Shown: in pieces, positions 10,440-21,248 of the stretch
Position numbering within the stretch: the first letter of the stretch is position 1
Layout of the letters: every line of letters starts with the position of its first letter
Assembly: GCA_963575745.1 (NCBI GenBank)
Contig: CAUYUJ010017904.1
Coordinates: forward strand, 739,961 to 803,960
Source: Prorocentrum cordatum
Lineage: Eukaryota > Sar > Dinophyceae > Prorocentrales > Prorocentraceae
Length of the DNA stretch: 64,000 bases
Direction of reading: 5' to 3'
Notes under the pieces: generated by a model
Told to the model about the DNA's origin: nothing
What the model saw: only the letters and a program-made list of their open reading frames with translations
Databases searched by the model: none
Position numbers and translations under genes: made by a program

Positions 10440-10640
10440 GCAACTACTACCATTACGCAGCTTTGGTCGCAGCGGTCGCGCCACAATGCTTCCACCACAT
10501 AGCTTGCACCACCTACATCTAACCACATTGGGGCGGCCACGTAGCTTGCACCACAACGCTTCACGACACAGCTTGTGCTAGCGTGCCCTCACAGCTCCCA
10601 CCACTCTGCTCACCACACAGATTGCATATCTACAGCGTAT
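10440..10640. repeat. Degenerate TTGCACCAC/CACCACA minisatellite
   Basis: Loose repeats of AGCTTGCACCAC, related to the 14-bp array at 433-562. 10641-10969 shows nothing else. Confidence 0.6.
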
Positions 10641-10969
10641 TGACTGATTGTGTCCGGCCCGCGGTCGCAGCCAGCTGCTCACACGTTCGGATGCTCGGTG
10701 CTTCCGGATGTCATGCGGGTGTGCTCGCGACAGCACACAGCTCCTGTGGCGCACCTCCCGCAGCGTCAGCTCCTGGGCTGTAGAGTGGAGGTTCCGCCGG
10801 GGGGGGGGGCGACGATCGGGCTTGAGGCCCACGAGTGGTCTGAGAGGGGGGGAAGGGGTGTGGTGGGGGGCTGGGCGAGGGCGGGGTCGCACAGAAAGAG
10901 CGGGGGCCACGGACGTGCCAGGGGGATCTCGAGGGGGGTGTGCGACGACGATGTTGGGCATGGCGGTGG

Positions 10970-11600
10970 TGGTGCGGACGAGGCTGATGCTGACTATGGT
11001 GGTGCTGGTGATGATTGCAAGTATGATGTTGCCGATGCTGATGATAACTGTGGTGATGATGGTAACGGTAATGAAAATGTTGATGATGATGATGCTGATG
11101 ATGATGATCCGGATGAGGATGAATCTTAATTTGGTGGCGATAATATGACGAAGGTGAATATTGAGATGGAGAGGTGGATCACGATGGTGATAAACATGGC
11201 GATGTGGATGATGATGCGTATGTTTTGCGGGTGCTGATGAGGATTATGATGGTTGGTGTGATGATGTTGCGTGGTGGTGGTGTTGATGATGTAACTAACT
11301 ATGATGGTGACGGTGATGATGGTGTCGATGATGCTTTGGCTGTTGATGATGACGCCGATTCTGATGACGACGCTGACGATGACTGTGATTCTTGCGATGA
11401 TGGTGATGGTGCTGAGGATGATGGTGGCGGTGATGATGTTGATGGTGATGGTGATGGTGATGGTGATGGTGATGGTGATGGTGATGGTGATGGTGATGGT
11501 GATGGTGATGGTGGCGGTGCTGATGAGGACGATGCTTGTGTTGACGTTGTTGGTGATGATGATGGTGGTGGTGATGCTGAGGACGAGCATGAGGTCAATG
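10970..11600. repeat. (GAT)n/(GGT)n array with pure (GGTGAT)n core
   Basis: About 630 bp of GAT, GGT and GCT triplets. A pure GATGGT hexamer run occupies 11440-11512. Confidence 0.95.
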
Positions 11601-11709
11601 CCTGGCGCCGTGCCCGGGGCAGGCGGTTGGGCGACGAGAGGGCGCGGCGCCGGGTCCTGCAGCTCCTCAACGAGGGCAAGGCGCCTCCCTCGACGATCTC
11701 CAGGGCGCC
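11597..11709 (+). CDS. Exon-like island between GAT array and family D
   Basis: The frame through the end of the GAT array continues into an arginine-rich stretch, EVNAWRRARGRRLGDERARR followed by RVLQLLNEGKAPPSTISRAP. It stops looking coding where the family D element starts (11711). An acidic DG/DE-rich run would precede it. The function is unknown. It could be an exon whose downstream intron begins with family D, or chance in GC-rich DNA. Confidence 0.25.
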
Positions 11710-11710
11710 T

Positions 11711-12036
11711 TGGCATCGCTCGGGCGTGTGCATTTTTCTCGGCGAGGGCCATCGAGGAGCGACTGTCGGGAGCGGCCAAGATGGGGGTGGTGACTAGGTG
11801 TGTGTGTGTGGATATCATGGCGGGGGCCATGGTATCTCCCCAGATTTCATGGCGCCTCTTCTTGTCTCAATGCGTCCCCGGCCTCTTCCTAGGCCACGCA
11901 CATGCCGCCGGCCATGATTTGCGCCCCCCCCTCTTGGACGCCCCCCTCTTGGACAACCCCGAAACTTAGATCGTGGTGCGAAAAAGGCACGCGCGCAACC
12001 GAGCTATGCACGGGGAATGCACTTCCGAGCGATGGC
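11711..12036. mobile_element. Family D TIR element, copy 2 (split by family E)
   Basis: The left half (11711-11763, GGCATCGCTCGGGCGTGTGC) and right half (11965-12036, GCACTTCCGAGCGATGGC) rebuild an element like copies 1 and 3 once the family E insert is removed. Confidence 0.8.
11764..11964. mobile_element. Family E TIR element, copy 1 (nested in D)
   Basis: It starts TGTCGGGAGCGGCCAAG. Inside are GATATCATGGCGGGGGCC and ATTTCATGGCGCCTCTTC. It ends CTCTTGGACAACCCCGAAA. The insertion is younger than its family D host. Confidence 0.8.
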
Positions 12037-13057
12037 GAGACGTGTGTTAGCCAAATGTGTGTGTGTGTGTGTGTTGCCCGGTCCTGCTCCGCCGATATCA
12101 CACAGCCTATGTCGGCCTTCAGTACGCTGCCTGGGTCGCATAGTTAGGCGGGCTTCGAAGGGCCAGCACGCGTCCGCCACAACACGTGTTCTTAGGATGA
12201 TCGCCCCCCCCCCCCCCCCATTTTGGAGGGGCCTCCGATGATCCCAGGTCCCAGATACCCTGATCTCCGACGATTTTTTGTCTTCAATCGGGTTGATTCT
12301 CTCTTTTATCTTCGATTTCGGCCCCTGATCGCCGTTTCACCGTTTCAGGCCCAGGGACCATCAAAAGGAATCTGGGGCGGAAAACAGCACCCAAAAACGG
12401 GGTCGGGACATTTGGAGCTCGCAAGCGGCGAACCTATCCATATCCACGCCCTCGGTCTGGATTTCGGGGCGCGATCCCGCGGATGCGCGGCCGCACGGAT
12501 CCGTTCCGCGCGGGGCACCCAGGAGCACCCCCCCCCCCCCCGCATCCTCGGGGTCGCGGCCCAGTGGCCCAGCCCGCGAGGCCGTGGACACGGACATGTC
12601 TGCCGACTACGGCTCCAGAAGGGCTTCCTCTTCCCGCACCCTCTGCACCTCTCTCCCTTCTCGTCCTCGTGGCTCGGAGCTCCTTGCACCGCCCTCGAGG
12701 TTGCCGCGGAGGGAGGGGGCGTCTTCCGACCACCCAGGGGAGCTCGCGTCACATAGGGGGAGGATGGGTTCAAGAATCGCACACACTTGTGCACAGTGAC
12801 GCATCGTGTGTGGATTTGTATGTCGTGCAGTTTCTTGGGTGATCCTCAGTTGAGGAGATATGCCAGGCCGTGAGACCTGTCTTCCTTCTTTGCTCCCAGG
12901 CGTGATTCAGAACCCTAGGCTTTTCTGCAGATGCCTTGCGGCAGGTTCATGCGGTGAGGGCGCGCCGGCATTGCCGGCGAAGGCGTTCAAGGTTGAATTC
13001 TGCGACGCGGACGCACCGAGGGACACGGTAACGCTATTGGGCCCGACGGAGTTCAAT
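12037..13057. other. Intergenic stretch without recognised genes
   Basis: A (GT)n run lies at 12056-12076 and poly-C runs near 12210 and 12530. Long frames on both strands look like GC artefacts. Confidence 0.55.
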
Positions 13058-13170
13058 TTTAAACGATTTGGGCCTCGATCGGTTCAAGATTTGGGCTTCG
13101 ATTTAAACGATTTGGGCCTCGATTTAAACGATTTGGGCCTCGATTTAAACGATTTGGGCCTCGATTTGGG
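13058..13170. repeat. 21-bp tandem repeat GATTTGGGCCTCGATTTAAA
   Basis: About four and a half units. Read on + it would give LDLNDLG repeats, but no gene context supports translation. Confidence 0.9.
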
Positions 13171-13348
13171 AGCGATCGACGCGGTGCAAGAGACCTTTGC
13201 ACGCGCCGACGCCGCGCGAGCCTGCCGTAGGCCACCGGCTCTGCCTGACATAAGGCGGTCTCGGCCAGACCGTGCCCGGGTCCCTCCCGCCCGCCCCCGG
13301 CAGGCGAGGGGAGCCCCTCGCCCTCCCCGCCGTCGCCCCTCCGCATCG
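13171..13348. other. No recognised feature
   Basis: GC-rich spacer with nothing recognised. Confidence 0.4.
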
Positions 13349-13431
13349 GCTCTCTCTCTCTCTCTCTCCCTCTTCCTGCGCCGTGCTCGGGCTACCTTCA
13401 CCAGATCGCAGCGTTTTGTTATTTTGTTATT

Positions 13432-13520
<89 letters not shown>
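13349..13520. repeat. (CT)n microsatellite
   Basis: CT runs at 13349-13376 and 13433-13520, split by a short unique insert. Confidence 0.95.
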
Positions 13521-13521
<1 letters not shown>

Positions 13522-13629
13522 CTCGGGCAACGATCACGACGGTCAACGATCACAACGCACAACGCTCTCACCGATCTAGGATCACAGCGATGACGATGAC
13601 GACGGTGATAACGATAACGCGCCCCGCTT

Positions 13630-13840
13630 CCTCCTGGACACCCCAGGACAGTTCCTCCTCCCCCCCTTGTGCGGATTGCCCGCGCGCCTCGCCATCGTCG
13701 TCGGAGTCGTTTTCTGTCTTTCTCTCTCTCTCTCTCTGTATCTCCACCCCTCGTCTGCCTCCTCCTCCTGGACACCCCAGGACAGTTTCTCCTCCCCCCC
13801 TTGTGCGGATCGTCCGCGCGCATCTCCATCGTCGTCGGCG
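13630..13840. repeat. 134-bp direct duplication
   Basis: CCTGGACACCCCAGGACAGT, TTGTGCGGAT and CCATCGTCGTCGG occur twice, 134 bp apart. GGACACCCCAGG is a partial hairpin. Confidence 0.85.
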
Positions 13841-14179
13841 TCGGCGTCGTCGGTGTTGCCGTGGTGCGCGGGGCCCTGCCCTACGATCCTGAGGACGTGT
13901 GTTGGCCCATCCCGACAGCACCGCAGCCCCCTCCGCCCCACCGACAGCACCGCAGCCCGTGTCGGCCTGCAGCACACAGCTGGCGTCGTTTTGAAGGGCC
14001 TCGGCGGACAGGCGTCCCCCCACAAAAGAACACGACCGCAGCCTTGCCAGGACCCGCCGCAAAACCCTCCCCGGAGGGTGCCAGGGAGGCTTCTCGCAGG
14101 GTTCCGGCGGTGTTTCACCAGGATCTCCCTCGTGCCGTGGGGACCCGAGTCCTTGGCCATCCGTGGACCTCCCGCCGTG
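13841..14179. other. No recognised feature
   Basis: ACAGCACCGCAGCCC is duplicated within 40 bp near 13916. Nothing else seen. Confidence 0.45.
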
Positions 14180-14253
14180 AATTAGGAGGAGGGGGAGGAG
14201 GAGGAGAAGGAGGAGGAGGAGGAGGAGGAGGAGGAGGAGGAGGAGGAGGACGC

Positions 14254-14287
<34 letters not shown>

Positions 14288-14354
14288 CAGGAGGACCAGG
14301 AGGACCAGGAGGACCAGGAGGAGGAGGAGGAGGAGGAGGAGGAGGAGGACGACG
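14180..14354. repeat. (GGA)n / (GGACGA)n array
   Basis: Purine-rich GGA triplets with a GACGAG hexamer block and an AGGACC block. Confidence 0.95.
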
Positions 14355-14521
14355 ACGGCCAAGATGTCATGGCCAGGGCCACGACATCTCCCCGGATTCC
14401 ACTGCCCCCCTCCTTCTTTCCGGTGCGTCCCTTGGACCCCCCCCCCTCGGGGCCGCGCGCGTGCCTCGGGCCATGATTTGCGAGCCCCCCTCGCGGACGC
14501 CTCCCCTCTCGGACGGCCCCG
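14355..14521. mobile_element. Family E TIR element, copy 2 (diverged)
   Basis: It starts CGGCCAAGATGTCATGG and ends CTCGGACGGCCCCGA. It shares GGGCCATGATTTGCGA with other copies. Confidence 0.65.
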
Positions 14522-14723
14522 ATGATGGGCACGGGGGGGGGGGGGGGGCGGGGGAGGAAAGGGGGGGTGCAGAGAGGCGCCCCGAGCGGGCCACTCAGGG
14601 CCCCCCCCCCATCGGGGGCGCTGGAGGGACCCCTCGGGGCCCCGTTTCGCCACCCGCCCCGTTTTGGGTCTCCCGCCGTCCCCCCCCCCCCCTCTTCGCC
14701 GACCGACCGCCGCCCTCTGCCAG

Positions 14724-15386
14724 GGCACCCCCCGCCACCCGGAGGAGGGCCCCCTCCGCTCCTCCCGAGGGCGCCTCCTCCACCCTGAGGTCGGGGGTGG
14801 AAAAGAGGGGGGTGATGACAAGGGGGGGGGATATCATGGCGGGGGCCATGATATCTCCCCAGATTTCATGGCGCCTCTTCTTATTTCATTACGTCCCTGG
14901 CCCCCCCGCTGGGCCGCGCACATGCCGCCGGTCATGATTTGCACACCCCCCTCTTGGACACCCCCCTATTGGCCGCTCCCGAAGAGGGCCTGGAGGCCAC
15001 TCCGCTGCAGGCGCTTCCCGCGCCCGCGCAGGGCGCCGCTTGCCCCCTCCCCGAGAGCCCCTGGGAGGGGTCTTCGGCGCAGCACCCGGCGCGCCGGACA
15101 CGGGGATCGAAGCCTGAGACGGAGGTCAGTGCAAACGGGGGTCAGCCAGGGCGTCGGATCCTGCAGGATCCTGCAAAGACCCCCTCTGGCTGACCCGGGT
15201 CAGCGAGCCGCTCGTGGCCGCGAGGCAGCCGCGCGTATTGGCTGACCCGGGTTTGCGAGGATCTGCGTTGCAGTTTTTTTTTTCCTGCAAGGCAGTTTTT
15301 GGTTCATAGTTGATCCGGGTCAGAAGATCCCCGAGGGGAGCTGGGCCGTGCACCGTTGGAGGTGCGCCGTCGGTGCGGCCTCCGAG
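14724..15386 (+). CDS. Exon-like chain 2 (three islands split by families E and O)
   Basis: I do not recognise the protein. A pyrimidine tract ending CTCTGCCAG precedes island 1 (14724-14789), which begins GTPRHPEEGPLRSSRGRLL. Family E copy 3 (14790-14986, GTCGGG to GAAGAG) separates it from island 2 (14987-15124, 138 nt), which begins GLEATPLQALPAPAQGAACP and ends RGSKPETE. A family O element (15125-15323, GTCAGT to GGTCAG) follows. Island 3 starts at 15324 with KIPEGSWAVHRWRCAVGAAS, and its 3' end is unclear (about 15386). All three joins are phase 0 with no stop. Proline- and alanine-rich composition weakens the case, because GC-rich DNA yields such frames by chance. The GT-AG borders on two unrelated elements strengthen it. 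Confidence 0.35.
14790..14986. mobile_element. Family E TIR element, copy 3
   Basis: It starts GTCGGGGGTGG. The palindrome GATATCATGGC/GCCATGATATC lies at 14830-14854. The CCCCCTATTGGCCGCTCCCG end pairs with the start. Its edges coincide with a possible GT donor and AG acceptor (chain 2). Confidence 0.8.
15125..15323. mobile_element. Family O TIR element, copy 1
   Basis: GTCAGTGCAAACGGGGGTCAG at the left pairs with GGCTGACCCGGGTTTGC at 15240-15256. The match to copy 2 (36692) continues to a second GATCCGGGTCAG end at 15323. GGATCCTGCAGGATCC is a central palindrome. Confidence 0.7.
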
Positions 15387-16234
15387 GGTTTGAGTGTGCG
15401 CGTGTCCTCTTCGTCGCCCCCCGCGCGGCCGCTCGCTTCTTCCATCCCTGCACGCCGGCCAAGGCCAATTCGCCTTGCGGATGCCTCGATTAGCCACGCG
15501 TTGGTGCGGACGGAAAGCAAGCGTTGTCTTAGTCCATCCTCCCCGCATGGCTTCTCATCATCTCTGACCCACCATCCTCCTACACCGCACCCCCAAGAGG
15601 CAGGAGGTTAAGAGCGAGGGCGGAGCGTGTGGAGTGTGGGGTGGATGCGCTAACTTCACCAGCCCATCCAGAAAAAAATGCCAGACGAGTTGCATAATCA
15701 GGGACGCGTGGAAGCACGCAGACCGAAGATGCACAGGCGCCTTGGGAGTGTGTCAGAGGGGGCGCAGAGAACAGCGGGATGGTTTTGCTTAGTGCGTCAA
15801 CACACGTCTCCATGCGTTGGCGGCTTCGTTGATGTCTCCGCGATTTGTCTTATGAACCTTCTACAAGCCCCTGGGACCATCTTGGCGGTAGGAGGAGGAG
15901 GAGAAGGAGGATAATAAAAAAGGGGAAAGGGAGAGGATGATAAAGAAGAGGAGGAGGCGGAGGAGTAGGAACGCGGCTTGAGCTTTGACCTTTCGAGGGG
16001 GTGCTGCCTGAATTTCGTACCACTTTTTTTGAGACTGATAGGATACAGGCTCCGTAACCAGCAACGGAGGAATCCCCTCTTTGCAGGGTAGTTGAAGGGT
16101 CTTTGCAGGGGGGTGGGCCCTGCAAAGCCCAACGGCGATCCTGTAGAGTGGGAGTCCTGGAGACCTTAGTGCGATCTTGGGCACCATGGCTCAAAAAGGG
16201 AGGGAGGGTCCTCAATTCAGGTTCCCCCTTCGGA
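15387..16234. other. No recognised feature
   Basis: GGA-rich around 15890-15970, otherwise ordinary. No coding support. Confidence 0.5.
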
Positions 16235-16580
16235 GGCCCAAATAAGGCATCTTGGGGCCCTCCGGGGAGGTTCTAGGAGCGCTCTTGGGAGCTCCTGGCG
16301 CCCTCTTGGGCCCCTGTTGGAGCTCTCTTGGGCTCCTCTGGGGCCATCATGAAGCCTCCAGCTCATCGGAAGCGAGGAAGCTAGAAGGCAAACAACATTG
16401 ATTTCGTGCGGTGTTTGAAGGGTTTTAGGCCTCATGGAGGGTGCCTTGGAAAGCTCGAGGGCCACTCGGAAGCGTCGTGGGGCCGTCTTGGGGCGTCTTG
16501 GGGGCATGTCAGAGGCTATCTTGAGCCATGTTGCAGCATCTTGGGCCATCTCGGAGGCCATCTTGGGCTCTGAGGCCCTC
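16235..16580. repeat. Family S minisatellite (CTTGGG), locus 2
   Basis: Units such as GGGCCCTCTTGG and GCCATCTTGGGCC repeat imperfectly for about 345 bp. Confidence 0.85.
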
Positions 16581-17003
16581 TTGGAGCCATCTTCTACCGA
16601 CGCGCACCGTCTGACACCTCGCGGGGCGGCATATGGGAGGGGATTGAGCAGGGGGAGAAGGGGTTATGGAAAAACAATGACGAAACTCGTTAAACCACCT
16701 TCGCCCAGAAGGCTGTTGGGATTTTCTGAAGGGCTTGGTCGAGGGTTTCCAGGGGGGCTCAGGTCAGTTCCGTCGGTTCACTCCCTCTGTCCTTTCTGTT
16801 GGTGCCCTTGCTTCTCATGATCATCCTGCCCCTTCCCACATCTTTCTGCTGCCACTCCACCTACGGGTTTTCCATGGGGGTGCAGCGAGGAGCGGCGAGA
16901 TGGAACAGGGAGAGAAGGTACGAAGGTAAGAGGCTGAGATGCAAGAGGGGAGAAGACGAGAGGGAGGGTGGACCAGAGGGGAGAAGAGGTGGGCGGCCCT
17001 CGC
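16581..17003. other. No recognised feature
   Basis: A purine-rich stretch at 16880-16990 ends near a possible AG acceptor (CCCTCGCAG). Confidence 0.4.
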
Positions 17004-17120
17004 AGTGTGGCCACGGCAGCCCCGTTGGCAGGACATCTTGAAGAAGGGGGACCCCGCGTTCGCGGAGATCATGGACGACGAGGAGCCTGGGAGACGGGGC
17101 CACTGCACTCGAAGAGGAAG
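17004..17120 (+). CDS. Exon-like island upstream of family B copy 2
   Basis: After CCCTCGCAG one frame reads WPRQPRWQDILKKGDPAFAE followed by IMDDEEPGRRGH, with coding-like composition. It ends at the family B element (17131). No homology recognised. This is the same arrangement as the island at 3255-3538, an exon-like stretch abutting family B. Confidence 0.3.
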
Positions 17121-17130
17121 CCATACACAT

Positions 17131-17262
17131 ACAGATTTTGCCGTTCCGCGCGGACTTCTTGGATCTGGGCTGGGGCCCCCTGTGGGGCATCTCCGGCGCC
17201 GCCCCGCCAGGGAGGGGGCCCAGCGCAGATCCAAGGAATCCGCGCGGAACGCCAAACGTTTA
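17131..17262. mobile_element. Family B fold-back element, copy 2
   Basis: The arms GCCGTTCCGCGCGGACTTCT and GGAATCCGCGCGGAACGCC face each other around CTCCGGCGCCGCCCCGCC. 132 bp, uninterrupted. Confidence 0.85.
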
Positions 17263-17452
17263 CGGTTACCTTTTACGTTTCTTCGATGAAGGGAGGATGG
17301 CGGACGAGGAAAAGAAGGCAGGACTATTGCAGACCCAAGACGCATCACCGATGTTGCAATACACCCTCCCTCCAAGTTCTTTCTTCGCAGGCCCCTGCGC
17401 AAAATTATGTTCATAGCGGGGAGTGCCCAATTCAACGGCAACCGTCTGAGAA

Positions 17453-17720
17453 ATATCAATCGCGCCACAACACCATTTCTGGGACGCCAACGCCGCGAAT
17501 CAACGTGACTGCTGCGTCCTGATAATCCTCAATTGTGCCAGAAAGCCGCTCCTGTGACTTATCAACACCACGAATCAACGTGACCGTTGCTTCCTGTTAG
17601 TCCTACACCGCGCCACGACATTCTTTTCCTGGGACTTACCAACACCGCGAATCGACGTAGCTGATACCTTCTAACAACCCAGAGCCGTGCCAGAACAGCA
17701 TTCCTGGAACATCAATCCTA
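17453..17720. repeat. About 76-bp tandem repeat, three units
   Basis: CGAATCAACGTGAC-type motifs recur at 17497, 17572 and 17649 (period 75-77) with GTGCCAGAA and TTCCTGGGAC. A single related unit is at 22952-23115. 17263-17452 shows nothing. Confidence 0.85.
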
Positions 17721-18512
17721 CTAATCCGTAAGACGAATGTGCGCGGTGCTCCTGCGAGAGACACATTTTGTAATCCAGCCGCTCTCCATGCTTGAAACTG
17801 TTGCACACTCTTACGCCGCATGCACGCGGCGCTCAGGCGAGAGTCATATTTTTAGAACGACCGCCTTTCATTGTTGAAGATGTTTCAAGTGGTAATTTTC
17901 AGGATCATACATGTCGATGAAGTCTCAGGCGAAATGTCCGGCCCGCCCTACTAATACGCCTGTGGGTGCGACAGGGATGACTTCTTTATAAGGAGGGACT
18001 AAGTGGAGGAGGTCGGAAGAAGGAAGGCGGGAGGACAGCGGAAGGAGGGAAGGATGACGGACGAGGAGGTGGAGGGGAGGGTGGGAGGAGAGACGGACGG
18101 TTGAGGACGACGAATATGGGGGACGGTGACGCGTGCGAAGGCCAGGACAAGGGCAGGAAGGGAGAGACACCGAGAGGGCCAGCCGCGACAAGAGGCCAGC
18201 GAATGAGGGCGGTGTCCGAGAAGTTCTCGCACGAACCGTCCCAGGGATGACGAGCATCTGCCGCACGGCGGCGCGCGCATGGCGCGCGCCAACGCGGCTC
18301 TTCTTCCGCTCTGCTGGCTCCCGGCGCCTTTGGGGGAGGACACCCGCCGCAGCCGATGCCCCGACGATGGCAGGTCCGTTGCACGTGCGCTCGTTTGAGT
18401 GTCTGCCCCCGTGCTCGCACCTGCCCTGTGCACAGCACAGCAGCACACGCCTGTGCTCGCGCAGTGTGTGCCAGCGCGCCCGCCTGTGCCTGACAAGTGG
18501 TCCGTTCCACTT
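17721..18512. other. No recognised feature
   Basis: 18000-18140 is GGAGGA-rich. The rest is ordinary, and the long frames are unconvincing. Confidence 0.5.
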
Positions 18513-18641
18513 GGCATCGCTCGGACGTGTGCGTTATGTTCCTGGGGCGAGGACCATCGAGGAGCATCCTTGATCCTGTGGCGAAAAGGCCACGCACGAA
18601 ACCGAATAAAAACACAGGGAGTCGACGTCCGAGCGATGGCC
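18513..18641. mobile_element. Family D TIR element, copy 3 (intact)
   Basis: GGCATCGCTCGGACGTGTGC and GACGTCCGAGCGATGGC are inverted. This 129-bp copy shows what copy 2 looked like before the family E insertion. Confidence 0.85.
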
Positions 18642-18694
18642 AGTCAACGCTTCGGAGAAGAGGCAACACATCGCCTGAGGCAGGACTCGGTATT

Positions 18695-18855
18695 TCAGGA
18701 GGAAAAAACACACAGACACAATTCATCGTCGATTCTCCAGAAAATATAGGAAAATATTGGAAGTGGGGGGGAAGACGAAAACCCAGAAAATATTGAAAAA
18801 TATAGGGGCTCCTGTTATTTGTGTCTATCTATTTGTGTGTTTCAGGGCCGCTTCA
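18695..18855 (+). mobile_element. Family A interspersed repeat, copy 2
   Basis: TCAGGAGGAAAAAACACAC at the start, CATCGTCGATTCTCCAG and GGAAGTGGGGGGGAAGAC inside, GGGCCGCTTCA at the end. 161 bp, with no clear flanking duplication. Confidence 0.85.
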
Positions 18856-19013
18856 GTGTTGGCGCTCCGAGCCGTGCTCCCTGCCACCTCTCCTGGCGGT
18901 GGTGCTGGTGTGCCGCTTTCACCCTGGCTGCCCGGGTAACATGTCGGCGCAGATCCGTTGTCTTACGCACGCACGCACACACCACCGCACATGAAGCTAT
19001 GTATATGTATATA

Positions 19014-19016
19014 TAT

Positions 19017-19051
<35 letters not shown>

Positions 19052-19052
19052 A
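19014..19052. repeat. (GA)n microsatellite
   Basis: GAGA run following a short TATATA stretch. Confidence 0.95.
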
Positions 19053-19780
19053 ATACAAAAAGAGAGCACAACAAAAAAGTATAAGAATTCGATTGGGAGG
19101 GTGGTCCAGGGGTCCTGGGAATCACTGGTTTCAGTAATGGACCTGTTGTTATTTATTCTGAGCGACTGCTGGCCTTTTGGGATTTCAGGACGGCCCAGAG
19201 CAACTTCGAGTTGGCCCAGGAGGGCTCCAAGACGACCAGCCTTATCGGTAAGACGGTATCAAAAGCCTACCAGGCGGTCCAAGGGGGCCCAAAAGCATCC
19301 AAGAGGGCCCTTGGAGGAACACATTGTGACTTCCTGTTGTTTTTTGTGGATTGTTATCGTGGTCTTGGGTTTTCAAGCATTTGCGCTCAACATGGGCCAT
19401 AGGTTTCCCAGACAGGTTCAAGAACGCAAAGCAACATATCTCACACGCCTTGTGACCCGTGGCAAGCGTGGGCCGGAATATCCCCTCCCCCATCAACACT
19501 TTTTGAGTGGCAGATCGACTACAAAATTGACGTACCCCAAAATATGGATGTTCGTCGAATCTGAGAAACAATAATTGGAGTGTTTGGTCGATGTACGAAC
19601 ATTATAATTAATCCGTAAGGGTTTCGCCCCCTGCCGCCGGCACCCTCTCTCTGATAATGGGGTATACAAGAGCTATTTTGTGAGGCCCGTGCGCCGTCGT
19701 GAAGCAGCGTCGGACCTCCGAACGGGGACCACTGGAGATATGAGCGTGCCAAAACCCAACAACAACCAAAAGAAAAAACA
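19053..19780. other. No recognised feature
   Basis: AT-richer than the neighbours. GCAGATCGACTACAAAATTG at 19510 resembles a family P end. No coding support. Confidence 0.5.
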
Positions 19781-19930
19781 GATGTTGGCCTCTTGGGCCC
19801 TTATTTGGGGTGCTCTTGGAGCGCTATTGGGTGCTTCTTGGGAGCTTCTTGGGCCTCCTTGCGACCATCTCGGGCGCCTTGGAGCACTTTTGGGCCGTCT
19901 CGGAGGCCTCGTGTCCCGTCTCGATGGCGT
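19781..19930. repeat. Family S minisatellite (CTTGGG), locus 3
   Basis: GGGTGCTTCTTGGGAGC-type units, about 150 bp. Confidence 0.8.
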
Positions 19931-20822
19931 TGTTGTGAAGGATAGTGGCCTCGAAAGCGCGAATCTTGTGTACTTCGAATGGGTTCATGGTTTCGGGGAC
20001 GCGAAGCGCGCGTAATGTACGAGGGATCGTGGATTCAGGGACGCACATGTTACGTCATGTGCGAAAGAGTATTGCCTCAGAGACGCGAGTACTGCGTCAT
20101 TCAATATAGTCACTAGGAACTATAGTCTCGGGATCGGGAACACCGTCGTTTGCCAGGGTTTATGGCTTTGGAGACGCGATTACTCTGGCTTCGAGGGCGC
20201 GAAAGTAGCGTAATGTGCAAGAGAACCCCCCCAGTAAAGGTAACCAGGGCTCGTTTCGGCTCCCCCCTCCTCGCGCACACATCAGCAGAGCAGGGATCAA
20301 CAAGCCGAATCCCCGGAGCCTGGTGGCCCCAAAAAGGGGGCCAGCGGACTTCGGTAGACTCGACGCATCAGCAGTCTTGGGGCAAACCAGTTCTGCAGTC
20401 GATCTCCTGCTCGAGCCCTGCCCCTCCTCCTCTCCTCCTCCGTGCGCTAGCCACCGCCTCCTCCCCCATCCCCCCCCCCAGTCCTCCTCCCCACACCTCC
20501 TGGGGCCTCGTCCACGCCCGCGCGTCCCAGACGCGCGCTCCTGCCCCCGCCTTCCCTCGGGCGTGCCGCGGCGCTCGCCCGGTCGGCTGGCCACGGGGCC
20601 CCCCCGTTGCGGTTCTCTTTTGGGACCCGTGGCCTCCTCCCCGCCTTCCTCCGGGCTCGGGGGCAAGGATCGGGGGGGACAGTTTTTGGGTCTGCGGGTC
20701 GGGAGCGGGCCCCTTCCGGTCAAGAGCTAAACGGGACGCGGGTAGCCCTAATTGGGGAGACAGGGCGCGGGCGGGCGGGGCCTCAGGCGGCCGGAGGATC
20801 GGGGGGGGGGAGCAGGCCTACG
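19931..20822. other. Intergenic, loosely repetitive
   Basis: GGGACGCG/GAGACGCG motifs recur at 20000-20200. A family P-like end (TGCAGTCGATCTCCTGCTCG) lies near 20393. No gene supported. Confidence 0.5.
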
Positions 20823-20971
20823 GGGGGGGATGCAGCGACCCCCGATCGCCCACTGACCGCCGCTGGGGGCCTGGTAGGCCCACCCCGCCCAGGAAGTTGC
20901 AGCTGCGCCATCGCAGGACGATCGCCGATCCCATCGGCGATGCATCGCCGATTCCAGGTCGATGCATCCCT
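20823..20971. mobile_element. Family N TIR element, copy 1
   Basis: GGGGATGCAGCGACCCCCGA and CCAGGTCGATGCATCCC form TIRs, and CATCGGCGATGCATCGCCGA lies inside. Other copies are at 33203 (reversed), 33722 (half) and 58665. Confidence 0.8.
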
Positions 20972-21248
20972 TCCCCCCCCCGCTATGCGAGATCCCCCCA
21001 GTCGTAGCCCTTGATCGGTCGTGTTCGTGCTGCCGCGTCCTCCTCCCCGCACTCTGCCCGGAACGCACCCAGAGCGTTGCAAGGCCCAAGGGTGCGAACT
21101 CGACCGTTCTGGCAGTGGCTCCAGGGGGGGCCCGTGCTGTCAGGGGAAGCTGCGGCACCGCTCCACGACGTGCCGTGAACCGATCCTGCAGGGCGGGCCC
21201 TTCGTCGTTTCCGGTGCCTTGCGCACCGATACGCCTGAGTCTCGGGGG

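Noticed and set aside
11174-11590. Asp/Gly-rich protein from the GAT/GGT array
   Set aside because: Pure microsatellite translation. Only the last part (after 11597) is considered as a possible exon.
13058-13170. LDLNDLG repeat protein
   Set aside because: A 21-bp DNA tandem repeat. The surrounding frame is not coding-like.
13568-14821. 417-codon minus-strand frame
   Set aside because: It crosses two family E elements, a GGA array and a direct duplication, and its composition follows the repeats.
17453-17720. CRISPR-like array
   Set aside because: A diverged 76-bp tandem repeat without identical short repeats and unique spacers. The host is clearly eukaryotic.
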